NCBI RefSeq assembly: GCF_030160115.1
Contig: NZ_BSNS01000022.1
Span: 62,001-126,000, forward strand
DNA: 64,000 nt
Origin: Devosia nitrariae
GTDB taxonomy: Bacteria > Pseudomonadota > Alphaproteobacteria > Rhizobiales > Devosiaceae
Direction: 5' to 3'
Part shown: positions 27,199-36,838 of the stretch, piece after piece
Layout: each line of letters starts with the position of its first letter
Numbering within the stretch: the stretch's first letter is position 1
Made by a program: the position numbers and the translations under genes
Notes under the pieces: model-generated
The model's database searches: none
What the model saw: only the letters and a program-made list of their open reading frames with translations
What the model was told of the DNA's origin: nothing

Positions 27199-28185
27199 TT
27201 ACGCGTAACGGATGCGTGGGTCCGACCACGCGAGGAGAACGTCGGACACCAGCGTGCCGACGATGGTAAAGACGCTGAGGATAAGTATGAAGCTGCCCGC
27301 CAGATACATGTCCTGCATCTGCAGCGCCTTCAGCAGCAGCGGACCGGTGGTCGGAAGGTTGAGCACCACGGCGGTGATGATGTCGCCGGAAAACAGCGCC
27401 GGCAGCGCCCAGCCGACGGTCGAAATGAACGGGTTCAGCGCCACGCGTACCGGATAGTTCCAGACCACCTGACCCTCGGAGAGCCCCTGGGCATAAGCCG
27501 TCTCAACATAGGGCTTGCCCAGTTCATCGAGCATGTTGGCGCGCATGACGCGGATGAGGCCGGCCGCGCCGCCGGTGGCCAGCACCAGGATGGGGATCCA
27601 CAGGTGAACGAGCAGGTCGACGACTTTGGCGGCGCTCCAGGGCGCCGTCTGAAACTCGGGTGAGAACAGGCCCCCGACGTTGAGATTGAGATAGACGAAG
27701 CTGATCCACATCAGGACGAGGGCGAGCAGGAAATCCGGGATGCCTTTGCCGAGGAACCCGAAAACGGTGAAGATGTAGTCGAACACCGAATACTGTCGCG
27801 TGGCCGAATAGACGCCAACCGGGATAGCGATTGCCCAGGTGAACAGCATCGAGAGCGACGAGATGGCCAGCGTCAGCCCCAGTCTGTCCCAGATCAGGGT
27901 ACTGACGGGAGCGTTCCACTCGAGCGAGTGACCGAAGTCGCCGTGAAGGACGATGTCGGAAATCCAGCGCCAGTACTGGACGAGGACGGGGTCATTAAGC
28001 CCCATCTGCTGACGCATGGCCTCTTCCTGGACGGCGGTGATGTACTCGCCGCCGTGACGCAGTTGCGCAGCATAGGCGGTGACGTAATCGCCCGGCGGCA
28101 GCTGGATGATGATGAAGGAAATCAGCGATACGAAGATCAGCGTGGGGATGGCCCAAAAGGCCCTCCGGAGGATGAAGCCGATCAT
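27199..28185 (-). CDS. Opp-type ABC importer permease (OppB-like)
   Basis: A 328-residue permease beginning MIGFILRRAFWAIPTLIFVS, a standard OppB/DppB start, with SFIIIQLPPGDYV next. The coupling motif is VETAYAQGLSEGQVVWNYPV. Six spans are expected. It is separated from the binding-protein gene by 94 bases holding a strong hairpin, as is common in importer operons where the binding protein is made in excess. Confidence 0.92.
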   Translation of the reverse strand: MIGFILRRAFWAIPTLIFVSLISFIIIQLPPGDYVTAYAAQLRHGGEYITAVQEEAMRQQMGLNDPVLVQYWRWISDIVLHGDFGHSLEWNAPVSTLIWDRLGLTLAISSLSMLFTWAIAIPVGVYSATRQYSVFDYIFTVFGFLGKGIPDFLLALVLMWISFVYLNLNVGGLFSPEFQTAPWSAAKVVDLLVHLWIPILVLATGGAAGLIRVMRANMLDELGKPYVETAYAQGLSEGQVVWNYPVRVALNPFISTVGWALPALFSGDIITAVVLNLPTTGPLLLKALQMQDMYLAGSFILILSVFTIVGTLVSDVLLAWSDPRIRYA

Positions 28186-28239
28186 GATGTCTCCCTACCT
28201 CATGCAGGCCGCCTGCCCCGGGGAATGGCAAGAGGGAAG

Positions 28240-28265
28240 GCGGGACGGACTATGGTCCGCCCCGC
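28240..28265 (-). promoter_or_regulatory. Intercistronic hairpin after Opp binding-protein gene
   Basis: An 11-base-pair stem (GCGGGACGGAC / GTCCGCCCCGC, one mismatch) with a TATG loop lies between the binding-protein and OppB-like genes. Its loop-proximal half is the same sequence as that of the terminator at 53225, but here no T run follows, so it more likely stabilises the upstream message or reduces read-through. Confidence 0.6.
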
Positions 28266-28279
28266 TCCGATGGCGTGTG

Positions 28280-30187
28280 CTACTGGTCCATCCACATCTG
28301 CTGGGTCTGGCCGAGGCCGATGCCGCGCGCAACGTCATCGGAGACCAATCCGGCCCGCATGTTGTGGAAGTTGTTGCCGACGATGTTCGGAACGGTCGAC
28401 TCGCCGACCACGCCGATCACAAAGCCATTGGTCACGAACGTCTCGATCATCTCATTGACCGCCGCATCGGCCTCTTCGATGCTGCCGGCGGTCGAGGCGA
28501 CGTCCCAGGCCGCCCACATGTCGCGGATCGGATGATCGGCCGGCGGCTCGACGCCCGACTCGCCGTCGGTCGAGTACCAGACGAAGTACTGGTGGCCGTA
28601 GCTGTCGCTGCCCATCATGTTGCGCGGATCGGCCGGCACTACCGAGAGGCGGTCGAACGGGGTCCACTGCATCTGGAAGTCGTTGTTGTCGCGGTTCGAG
28701 TCCCACTGGGTACGGTCGATGATGCGCGGCAGGAGCTCGATGCCGACATCGGCGAAATTGTCGGCCAGCAATTCGAGGGTATTGCCCCAGGCGGCGTCGT
28801 TGGCCTCGACCACCAGTGTCAGGCGCTGTCCGTCCGGCCGCAGGCGATAGCCGTCGGCATCGCGCTCCGAAAGACCGGCGCTGTCGAGCAGCTCTTCGGC
28901 AAGGTCCGGATCGTATTCCGTCCAGTGCTGCTCGAGCTCGGCGTTGAAATAGGGCGATCCAGTGATCGGGGATGCCTGGCGCGGTTCCGAAAGACCCGAA
29001 AAGGCCACTTCGTTGACCAACTCTCGGTCGATGGCGACGCTCAGCGCCTGGCGGAAATCGATATTGGCGAAAAGCTCGGCCAGGACCTCGTCCTTGGTCG
29101 TCAGGTTCGGCACCAGCGACATGGTGTCGGCGCTGATCCAGTCGACGGTGTGATAGTTGCCGCGCTCCTCGTTCTCCTTGTAGAACGAATAGTCCTGCAG
29201 GCTCACATAGCGCCCCTGCATGTCGATCTGCCCCTGGACGACCATCAGGTTGAAGGTTTCCTGCTGCTCGAACAGCTTGTGCTCGATGCGATCGATATAG
29301 GGGAGCTGGTTACCCTCCTGGTCGACGGCGTAATAATAGGGGTTGCGCACCATGGTGACGATGTCGGCGGGCGCCGGCGTCTCGATCTTCCAGGCGGTGA
29401 TGACCGGCAGGTCGGGGTTCGACCACCAGGCGGTGATGATGCCTTTGGACCCCCAGAGGTCGGTCCACTTCTCGACACTGTATTTGGCGGCGGCGGCCGT
29501 CAGCTCGTCCTCCGAGGCATATTTGTCGTTGAACTGGGAGAGGTAGTGCTTGGGGAAGAGAAAGCTCGGCCGATCGAGGCTCGGCTCACCGGTGGAATCC
29601 TTGGCGAGGATCGTCAGGAAATAGACGTAGGGCTCCTCGAATTTGACGATGAACGTCTTCTCGTCGACGATTTCGACCGTCAACGGCTTGCCGCCCGGCG
29701 AGAAGGTCGGATCGATTGTCGGATTGATCGCCGGATTGAGGAAAATGTCCTCGTACCAAAAGCGCACATCCTCAGTAGTGACCGGGTGTCCGTCCGACCA
29801 CTTCAGGCCTTCGAGCAGGGTGAAGGTGAATTCCGTCGAAGTCTCGTTGACCGAGTAGGTTTCGATGTAGCCCGGCACCAGCTCCAGGCCGCCGTCTTCC
29901 CCGGGCGCCCATTTGAGCACGCGCTCTTCCATCAGCTTGGTCGGCCCCCAGCGGTCGCCAGGGCCCTTATAGGCGCGCTGCCAGGTGCCGCCATACTGCC
30001 CGACCTCGACGGCCTCGATGACGGTCGGGTTGGCAGGCAAGCGCTCGTCAACCGGTGGAAGCGTGCCGGCCTCGACCTGCTCGGTGAGCATCGGCGATTC
30101 CTGGAATGCGAGAGCCGCGGGAACGAGGCAGGTCGTCAAGACCAAGCCTGCAGCGAGTGCAGTCGATAGACCGGTGGTGAACTTCAA
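28280..30187 (-). CDS. Opp-type ABC importer, solute-binding protein (family 5)
   Basis: A 635-residue periplasmic binding protein, longer than peptide-binding OppA (about 540) and in the range of the family-5 proteins that bind oligosaccharides. The signal peptide is MKFTTGLSTALAAGLVL followed by PAALA-FQ. Mature features include GGTWQRAYKGPGDRWGPT, LLEGLKWSDGHPVTTEDV, FRQALSVAIDREL and GLSERDADGYRL, all typical of family 5. It heads the operon binding protein - OppB - OppC - OppD - OppF - 836-residue enzyme. Ligand unknown; a glycan fragment is favoured by the setting. Confidence 0.92.
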   Translation of the reverse strand: MKFTTGLSTALAAGLVLTTCLVPAALAFQESPMLTEQVEAGTLPPVDERLPANPTVIEAVEVGQYGGTWQRAYKGPGDRWGPTKLMEERVLKWAPGEDGGLELVPGYIETYSVNETSTEFTFTLLEGLKWSDGHPVTTEDVRFWYEDIFLNPAINPTIDPTFSPGGKPLTVEIVDEKTFIVKFEEPYVYFLTILAKDSTGEPSLDRPSFLFPKHYLSQFNDKYASEDELTAAAAKYSVEKWTDLWGSKGIITAWWSNPDLPVITAWKIETPAPADIVTMVRNPYYYAVDQEGNQLPYIDRIEHKLFEQQETFNLMVVQGQIDMQGRYVSLQDYSFYKENEERGNYHTVDWISADTMSLVPNLTTKDEVLAELFANIDFRQALSVAIDRELVNEVAFSGLSEPRQASPITGSPYFNAELEQHWTEYDPDLAEELLDSAGLSERDADGYRLRPDGQRLTLVVEANDAAWGNTLELLADNFADVGIELLPRIIDRTQWDSNRDNNDFQMQWTPFDRLSVVPADPRNMMGSDSYGHQYFVWYSTDGESGVEPPADHPIRDMWAAWDVASTAGSIEEADAAVNEMIETFVTNGFVIGVVGESTVPNIVGNNFHNMRAGLVSDDVARGIGLGQTQQMWMDQ

Positions 30188-30264
30188 TGGAACCTCCCTG
30201 GATCAGCGATATGGTGCGAGCCGGGCTTCAACCGGCAATTCACCCAGCATTTGCGGGAAACTTT

Positions 30265-30282
30265 GATGAAAATATTTTCATC
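30265..30282. promoter_or_regulatory. 18-base perfect palindrome, candidate LacI-family operator
   Basis: GATGAAAATATTTTCATC reads the same on both strands and lies 78 bases upstream of the Opp binding-protein start in an AT-rich 370-base gap that holds no gene. A weaker look-alike (GAAAATTCTTTC) begins at 30400. The LacI-type regulator whose gene ends at 30558 is the natural candidate to bind it. Confidence 0.55.
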
Positions 30283-30557
30283 GAACCTCCCACATTCCTG
30301 CTCGACATTGGATCGGACTGCGCGGTTTACCCCCGCTTTTCCGCCTGAACGCGAGCCTGTGGACCGAACCATTGCGCTAAAATCGCACCAAATCAACGGG
30401 AAAATTCTTTCACGACCACTCTTTTTCACCGTTTGGTTACATCTATGAAATGGAACGGATGTGCTGAACGAGAGAGAAATGGAACAAAGTCAGCAGTTTG
30501 CGGTCCCGGACTGCTGCGGCTCCTGATGGCTGCAATCGGGTACAAATTTTTGCTGAA

Positions 30558-31640
30558 TCAGCGGGGCGATGTGCCCGCCGGGCCTGGCGCCACGCTCGCG
30601 CGCACGATCAGCCTGCATCCGAGCTCCAGGCGATGCGACGCGCGGTCTAGCCGGTTGCTCGTCACCCGCTGCTCGATGAGATGGAGCGCTGCCGGCCCCA
30701 TCTGATCGAGCGGCACGTTCACGGTGGTCAGGCTCGGCGTGGTGAATTCACCGGGCGCCACGCCATCGAATCCCATGACCGAGATATCGCTGGGGATCTT
30801 ATATCCGGCTGTCTGCAGGCCCCGCATCACGCCGAGGGCGAGATTGTCGGCGGCGCAGAAAATGGCCGTGATCTCCCCCAGCCCCTTGTTGGCAACAAGC
30901 CATTCGCCGATCGCCTTCTCGCCGAGATGCGGTTCGTACCCCTCGGCAAAGAGGAACTGCGCATCCTCGCGCGGCAGGCCGTTGTCGACGAAGGCGTCGA
31001 CGAAACCATCGCCACGGCGCCGAATAGTGGCCCGGCCGCGCCAGGTGATGTGCAGGATCTTGCGGTGGCCTTGCCGGATCAGCCAGTCGGTCGCCAGCCG
31101 CGCGCCGAACCGGTTGCCGGGCGTCACGCTGTCGAGCTGCATCGAGCTGTCCTCGCCATTGATCAGCACCGCGGCGACCCCCGCGCCGGCAATGCCCTCG
31201 ACAAGCTCGCGCCTGTCGACGTTGAGCAGGATAATGCCGCCAGCCTTCTCGCTCCGTGCCGCCTCGACGATGGCCTTGGCGGAGTTCGCAAGGCCTTCGA
31301 GCGGGAAAGGTACCAGCCTGATGCCCCTCCGTTCACTCTCCTTGCCGAGCGCGCTCAGCACAGTCCAGGAGACGAAGTTGAGATTGTTCTGCGGCAGGGT
31401 GTCCGGCGGTACCGCCAGAAGGATCGTGTCGAGGGCAGTGATCGAGGCTTTGGCTTGCCGGTGCGCCAGATAGCCCAATCGCCGCGCCGCCTCGAGCACC
31501 CGCGTCCTGACGGCCGGCGAGATAGAAGCCGTGCCATTGAGGACATGCGAGACGGTCGAGATCGACACCCCCGCTTCTCGCGAGATGTCCTTTACGCCGA
31601 CCTTCCTGCTTCGCCCGTCGTCAGTCGCGGTCTTGCCCAT
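30558..31640 (-). CDS. LacI-family transcriptional regulator
   Basis: A 360-residue repressor. The DNA-binding part has VGVKDISREAGVSISTVSHVLNGTASISPAVRTRVLEAARRLGY (residues about 14-57), and a periplasmic-binding-protein-like sensor domain follows. The sensor has WLIRQGHRKILHI, PSDISVMGFDG and TTVNVPLDQMGPAAL, all usual for the family. It follows the alpha-mannosidase gene by only 15 bases, so both share a transcript, and it precedes the Opp importer promoter. It probably senses a sugar from the mannosidase/Opp substrate. Confidence 0.92.
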   Translation of the reverse strand: MGKTATDDGRSRKVGVKDISREAGVSISTVSHVLNGTASISPAVRTRVLEAARRLGYLAHRQAKASITALDTILLAVPPDTLPQNNLNFVSWTVLSALGKESERRGIRLVPFPLEGLANSAKAIVEAARSEKAGGIILLNVDRRELVEGIAGAGVAAVLINGEDSSMQLDSVTPGNRFGARLATDWLIRQGHRKILHITWRGRATIRRRGDGFVDAFVDNGLPREDAQFLFAEGYEPHLGEKAIGEWLVANKGLGEITAIFCAADNLALGVMRGLQTAGYKIPSDISVMGFDGVAPGEFTTPSLTTVNVPLDQMGPAALHLIEQRVTSNRLDRASHRLELGCRLIVRASVAPGPAGTSPR

Positions 31641-31655
31641 CTGCGGCTCCTGGTT

Positions 31656-34600
31656 TCACCCTCGCATCAGTCTCAGGGTCTTGATCTCGAACGGCTTGAA
31701 CGCAAGTAATTGACCCGCATCCACCGACCTCGGCTCGCGCTCAAGCAGGTCGACTTCGACGGCATTTGCAAAACCCGCCGGCAGCCCGACACGGCACGCA
31801 GCACGCACGCCGCGTGTCTCGCAGAGCCGCACGATGACGTCTTCGTTGTCCTCGGCAAGCTTGAGAGCCTCGAGTACGACACTCTCGCCGGTAACGGAGA
31901 GGAACGGCTCGCCTGTTCCCTCGGAAGGCCCTACCCCACCTTCAAGCACCAACAGGGGCATGTTGAAGTCCTCCGCCGCCGCCGCGACGGCGCCGATATC
32001 GCCGTCATGGACCATGACGGCGTAACGCATGCGGTGCTCGCCCTGATCGGCCTGCGGCCACGGATAGGTCGGCGAGCGCAGCAGCGTCAGGCGGATTGTG
32101 GTGTCCCTGACGTCGTACCCGTACTTGCAGTCGTTGAGGAAGGCGACGCCGAAATCGGACTCGCTCATTTCCACCCAGCGCTGCATGGAACATTCGTAAC
32201 GCGCTTCGTCCCAGCTCGTATTGGCGTGCGTTGCTCGCTCGACATGACCGAACTGGATCTCGGCACGCACCTTGGCGGCGTTGATCGCCAGCGGAAAGGC
32301 GGCCTTGAGCAGCGTGTTGTGCTCGTTCCAATCGACGAAAGTTTCAACCTCGACCTGCCGGGCGTCGGCCTCGAGCGAGATCACCTGCACGATACGCGAA
32401 CGCTCATAGGCCCATTCTAGGCGCAATGCGGCGCGATAGGGTCCCGTTTCGGTGACGCGGACGGATTTGAGGTCGTCGATCTCCCAGACCTGGTCCTCGA
32501 ACGAGCGGTCGATGTCCCAGGCATCGAACTGAGCTGGCCTGTCGCGATAGGCCTGCAGGCGATTGCCCACGGCGCCGTCCTCGAGCACCTGCCGACCCGT
32601 CTTGCGGTCGAGGATCGAGGTCACGCGACCGGCATCGTCGAAGCGGATCTCGATATGGGCATTGCCGAGATGGCCGGTCGAGACCGAAAGCTCGCCCTTC
32701 GCCGGCGCCTCGGCCAACGGCATCGCGGCGAGAGCCGGAACTGAGACGACGCGCGCGACGCACGCCATGCGCCCGTCGGCATGCTCGATCGGCTGTCCGG
32801 TACCGTCGCGGGTCTCGACGAGCCCCGAGCGATCTCGGCCGGCAACGTTGAACACAACCGCCTGCCCGGCCGGCGCCAAGGCCTGGCCAAGTTGCGCGCG
32901 GAGGGCCTCGGCCTGCTCGAAGAAGCGCTGATAGTCGCGGTCGCTGTCGTCGTAGACCGCGCCGATCGACGAGCCGGGCAGGATGTCGTGGAACTGGTTG
33001 AGCAGCACGATCTTCCAGAGCGCGTCGAGCTCCTGACGGGGGTACGCGACCACGGCCCTGACGGCCGCAATGGTCGCCAGAGTCTCGATCTCGCGGAGAA
33101 CCGTCTCGGCGCGGCGGTTGTTGGCCTTGTTCTTGGCAACCGACGTCAGCGTGCCGCGATGGTATTCGAGGTAGAGTTCCCCGACCCAGGTCGGGAAGTG
33201 GTTCGGCTCGGCCGCCATCCGCGCCAGCAGCCGATCGAAGAACGGCCGCATCGGCTCGTGGCTGACCTTGGGGCAACCGGGAATGCCGCGCTCCATGCGC
33301 CGGACATTCTCCAGCATCTCGCGCGTCGGCCCGCCTCCGCCGTCGCCATGGCCGTAAACGAGGAACAGCTCGTCGTTGATCGGCTGCTGTCCGTAGCGCT
33401 TCCAGGCGCCCATGACGTGGGTCGGCTTGAGGTCTGGGCAGTATGTCGTGCCGATGCTCGTTGCCGTATAGGGCTGGGTGGTGAGGAAATAGGCTGGCAC
33501 TTTCGTGCCGTCGATCCCTTGCCAGTGGAAGGTTTCGTAGGGCATGCGATTAGTGTCGTTCCAGCTAAGCTTGTGGGTGATGAACGTGTCGAGCCCCGAC
33601 CTCTCCATGAGTTGTGGCAGGGCCGCCGAATAGCCGAATGTGTCGGGCAGCCAGAGGATACGCGGACGCACGCCGAACGTCGCCTCGTGGTAGCGCATCC
33701 CATAAAGGATATGGCGCACCAGCGACTCGCCGCTCGATACGTTGACGTCGGGCTCGAGCCACAGCGCCCCTTCGATCTCGAACTGCCCGTCCCCGACCTT
33801 CTGCCGGATGCGCGCAAAGAGCTCGGGATAGTCCTCGGCCAGGTACTCCAGCAACACGCACTGGTTGTACATGAACCGGTAGTCGGGATAGGCGTCCATC
33901 AGCGACAGCGCCGTTGCCATCGACCGCGCCATCTTCTGGCGCGTCTCGCGCACCCGCCAGAGCCAGGCGACGTCGATATGGGTATGGCCCGTGGCGACGA
34001 TCTTCGGCATGGCCTCGGTATCGGCAAGTCCATAGATCGCGTCGGCGTGCCGCTCGGCAGCAACGAGGCCCTTCCGGAAGCGGTCAGCGTTGCCGGGGCG
34101 GAGGTCAAGCACGGCGAGCGCAGCCTCGACGTGCCGCAGGATAGCATGACGCCGGTTGTCATCGGCCGGCAACAGTCGCGCTACATCGCACGGCACCTTG
34201 AGGTCATAGTAGATTTTCTCGGCCAGCCGGTCGTGGGTGACCAGCTCGCAGGCAAACCCGAGCTGCCGACGGTCCTCAATGGTGCCGGCCTCAATGAGGA
34301 TGTCGTACCGCTCCCCACTCCTCGCCTGTCCGGCAAGCAGCACCGTGCGATGGTTGGCATCGACCCCCTGGGCGATGCGGCCGTTGACCCGCATCAGGCA
34401 TTGCGGGTCCGAGCGCCCCATGACATTGCCGAACTGCGCATCGATCCGCATGTGGACATTCATGCCGTCGAGCGTCTCCGGGATGGCGATCTCGCCGCCG
34501 AACCAGTAGTATCCGTCCGGCTCTCCCCAGATGAGGTTCGAGTCGACCGGCTCCCATTGGGTGCGATCCTCGCCGGGCACGGCAGCCCGCTCGTCATATC

Positions 34601-34712
34601 GGGCAGGCCGGTATCGCAGGGGAACGAAGACGCCGGTGGGCGTGAAGATGCGCTTCTTCAGCGCAGCCAGCAGGGTGTCGATCGCCTCCAGCCGCTTCGC
34701 GATGTCGCCCAT
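31656..34712 (-). CDS. Alpha-mannosidase, glycoside hydrolase family 38
   Basis: A 1018-residue GH38 enzyme that removes alpha-linked mannose. After an N-terminal beta domain (about 1-235), the catalytic barrel begins with GHTHIDVAWLW, in which His245 and Asp247 should bind zinc, and WLPDTFGYSAALPQ holds the nucleophile Asp357. Next come KLSWNDTNRMPYETFHWQGIDGT and VYGHGDGGGGPT, then large C-terminal beta domains. No signal peptide is visible, so it acts in the cytoplasm on imported mannosides. It is cotranscribed with a LacI regulator and adjacent to an Opp-type importer. Length and motifs fit bacterial alpha-mannosidases of about 1000 residues. Confidence 0.93.
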   Translation of the reverse strand: MGDIAKRLEAIDTLLAALKKRIFTPTGVFVPLRYRPARYDERAAVPGEDRTQWEPVDSNLIWGEPDGYYWFGGEIAIPETLDGMNVHMRIDAQFGNVMGRSDPQCLMRVNGRIAQGVDANHRTVLLAGQARSGERYDILIEAGTIEDRRQLGFACELVTHDRLAEKIYYDLKVPCDVARLLPADDNRRHAILRHVEAALAVLDLRPGNADRFRKGLVAAERHADAIYGLADTEAMPKIVATGHTHIDVAWLWRVRETRQKMARSMATALSLMDAYPDYRFMYNQCVLLEYLAEDYPELFARIRQKVGDGQFEIEGALWLEPDVNVSSGESLVRHILYGMRYHEATFGVRPRILWLPDTFGYSAALPQLMERSGLDTFITHKLSWNDTNRMPYETFHWQGIDGTKVPAYFLTTQPYTATSIGTTYCPDLKPTHVMGAWKRYGQQPINDELFLVYGHGDGGGGPTREMLENVRRMERGIPGCPKVSHEPMRPFFDRLLARMAAEPNHFPTWVGELYLEYHRGTLTSVAKNKANNRRAETVLREIETLATIAAVRAVVAYPRQELDALWKIVLLNQFHDILPGSSIGAVYDDSDRDYQRFFEQAEALRAQLGQALAPAGQAVVFNVAGRDRSGLVETRDGTGQPIEHADGRMACVARVVSVPALAAMPLAEAPAKGELSVSTGHLGNAHIEIRFDDAGRVTSILDRKTGRQVLEDGAVGNRLQAYRDRPAQFDAWDIDRSFEDQVWEIDDLKSVRVTETGPYRAALRLEWAYERSRIVQVISLEADARQVEVETFVDWNEHNTLLKAAFPLAINAAKVRAEIQFGHVERATHANTSWDEARYECSMQRWVEMSESDFGVAFLNDCKYGYDVRDTTIRLTLLRSPTYPWPQADQGEHRMRYAVMVHDGDIGAVAAAAEDFNMPLLVLEGGVGPSEGTGEPFLSVTGESVVLEALKLAEDNEDVIVRLCETRGVRAACRVGLPAGFANAVEVDLLEREPRSVDAGQLLAFKPFEIKTLRLMRG

Positions 34713-34844
34713 GCCTCTCGGCCTCCCGAATGAAATTTATTGCATGGCTACATCGGGAAGAGCCCAAAGGAAAGAGGTTGCGGCAGCCTGCGCGGCGTTC
34801 TCCTCGTGAAAACTATTTCGTGATGCCACCCGCAAGCGGCCGGC

Positions 34845-35990
34845 TCAGGCGCGGCGGGCCTGCGCCTCGAGGTTCTCGTTCCTGAAACCGTGACGCTCGA
34901 GCGACCGCCCCTCATCATCGAAGAGGTAGACATTGGCTGGATCGACCGAGAACTGCGTCTCGACACCAGGCCGGATGAACAGGTGCTTGTCGAGGCGCGC
35001 GATGAGCTCGCTCTCAGTCCCCTTCAGCGTGCCGTACCAGAAGGAGGAATGCCCCATATTCTCGACCTGCCGCGCCGTGCCGGTGAGCAGCAGGTGGCCG
35101 GGAGCCGGCGCGTCGGCGCGCAGATCCTCGGCCCGCAGCCCTATTTCGACGGCATCGCCGGCCGCAAGCCGCGATCCGTCGGCATCGACCACGATCGTCT
35201 CCGGGCTGATGCCGTCGGCATGGACCTTGATCTGCCTTCTGTCGCTGGCAACGACCGTGGCAGGGATGAACCGCATGCGCGGCGATCCAACAAAGCCGGC
35301 AACGAACTTGTTGCCCGGGTGGTAGTAGACTTCGAGCGGCGAGCCGACCTGCTGCAGCACGCCGCGGTCGAGGATGACGATCTTGCTGCCGAGCGTCATC
35401 GCCTCGACCTGGTCGTGGGTGACGTAGATCATCGTGGCCGCAAGGCTCTGATGGAGGTTCGCCAGTTCCAGCCGCATGTCGACGCGCAGTTCCGCATCGA
35501 GGTTCGACAGGGGTTCGTCGAAGAGGAAAACCTGCGGCTCGCGCACCAGCGCCCGCCCGATGGCGACGCGCTGACGCTGTCCGCCGGATAGCTCGCGCGG
35601 CAGACGGGCGAGATAGTCAGTCAGGCGGAGCTTGGCCGCCGCCTCGTCGACCTTCTCGGCGATGCGCGCCTTGGGCTCGCCGCGCATGCGCATGCCGAAG
35701 GCGATGTTCTTGTAGACGTTGAGGTGCGGGAAGAGCGCGTAGGTCTGGAACACCATGCCGATCTCGCGCTCGGCAGCCGGTACGTCGTCGACGACGCGCT
35801 CGCCGATGCAGATGGAGCCCGAGGTGATGCCCTCGAGACCGGCGATGGAGCGCAGAAGCGTGGTCTTGCCGCAACCCGAAGGGCCAAGGATGACTGCGAA
35901 GTCGCCGTCATCGATGGTCAGGTCGATGCCCTTGAGAACCTCGATGGGCCCGAAGCTCTTGCGCACGCCGGTGAGAACGACTTCCGCCAT
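34845..35990 (-). CDS. Sugar ABC importer ATPase (UgpC/MsmK type)
   Basis: A 381-residue ATPase with Walker A (GPSGCGKTTLL), Q-loop (MVFQTYALFP), signature LSGGQRQR, Walker B ([12 protein letters not shown]), switch His (YVTHD) and an extended regulatory C-terminus (IGLRAEDLRA). The start MAEVVLTGV at 35990 has an AGGAGG ribosome site; the frame further upstream is antisense-free but lies inside the permease gene. It ends the operon led by the GH78 gene at 41911. Confidence 0.92.
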   Translation of the reverse strand: MAEVVLTGVRKSFGPIEVLKGIDLTIDDGDFAVILGPSGCGKTTLLRSIAGLEGITSGSICIGERVVDDVPAAEREIGMVFQTYALFPHLNVYKNIAFGMRMRGEPKARIAEKVDEAAAKLRLTDYLARLPRELSGGQRQRVAIGRALVREPQVFLFDEPLSNLDAELRVDMRLELANLHQSLAATMIYVTHDQVEAMTLGSKIVILDRGVLQQVGSPLEVYYHPGNKFVAGFVGSPRMRFIPATVVASDRRQIKVHADGISPETIVVDADGSRLAAGDAVEIGLRAEDLRADAPAPGHLLLTGTARQVENMGHSSFWYGTLKGTESELIARLDKHLFIRPGVETQFSVDPANVYLFDDEGRSLERHGFRNENLEAQARRA

Positions 35991-35998
35991 AGTCCCTC

Positions 35999-36838
35999 CT
36001 ATATGCCTTCGATCCCGCGCAGGAACTGGCGCGTGAACAGGCTGAACACGATGATGAGCGGTGCCGAGATGGTGACATAAGCGGCAAAGATCGCCCCATA
36101 GTCGACATTCTCGTTGCCGCGGAACAACAGGGCCGTCGGTCCGACCGGCAGATTGCTCTGGTCCGACATGGTCACGATCGGCCAGATCAGGTCGTTCCAG
36201 GTAAACAGCAGGTCGATGATCGCCACCGACCCCAGGCCCGGCAGCGCCAGTGGGATGGCGACGAACACCAGCACCTTCCACTCGCTCGCCCCTTCGACGC
36301 GCGCCGCATGGAAAAGCTCGCGCGGCAACCGCTCGAAGAAGAGGCGCATCAGATAGATGCCGAAGACCATCTCGAACCCGGTCCACGGAAAGACCAGCGC
36401 CGCCCAGGTGTTCATGAAGCCGAACTGCCGTATCTGCACGAAGAGCGGCACGATGGTGAGGATCCCCGGCACCATCAGCAGCATGAGGATGGCAAGGAAT
36501 ATCAGGTCCTTGCCGCGGAAGTTGAAGCGCCCGAACGCGTAGCCGCCGAGTAGCGACATGAAGAGCGTCAGCGCCAGCGTGAGCGAGGAATAGAGGAGGG
36601 AGTTGAGGACGGCCCGCGACACGCGCGGCCACACCTCGACATAGTTCATCCAGTCGAAGGGAAAGGTGAACCACCAATAGCTTTCGAAGAACTGCTGGCG
36701 GGTCTTGAGCGACGTCGCCAGCATGAAGATGAACGGGTACCAGGTGACGATGGCAAAGAAAACGAGCCCCGCCGTCGGCACCACCAGGCTCCAGGGAAAG
36801 CGCGGGCGCCGCACGCCCACAGCGTCACTGACCGACAT
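35999..36838 (-). CDS. Sugar ABC importer permease (MalG type)
   Basis: A 279-residue permease starting MSVSDAVGVRRPRFPWSL, with the first span at LVVPTAGLVFFAIVTWYPF and EAA loop FHAARVEGASEWKVLVFVAIP. It overlaps the upstream permease by 14 bases and stops eight bases before the ATPase gene. Its last residues, FLRGIEGI, are normal for the family. Confidence 0.92.
   Translation of the reverse strand: MSVSDAVGVRRPRFPWSLVVPTAGLVFFAIVTWYPFIFMLATSLKTRQQFFESYWWFTFPFDWMNYVEVWPRVSRAVLNSLLYSSLTLALTLFMSLLGGYAFGRFNFRGKDLIFLAILMLLMVPGILTIVPLFVQIRQFGFMNTWAALVFPWTGFEMVFGIYLMRLFFERLPRELFHAARVEGASEWKVLVFVAIPLALPGLGSVAIIDLLFTWNDLIWPIVTMSDQSNLPVGPTALLFRGNENVDYGAIFAAYVTISAPLIIVFSLFTRQFLRGIEGI

Noticed and set aside
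28106-30169. Plus-strand open frame of 687 codons opposite the Opp binding-protein gene
   Set aside because: Antisense shadow of a well-supported family-5 binding protein.
32781-34733. Plus-strand open frame of 650 codons opposite the GH38 gene
   Set aside because: Antisense shadow; GH38 zinc and nucleophile motifs are on the minus strand.
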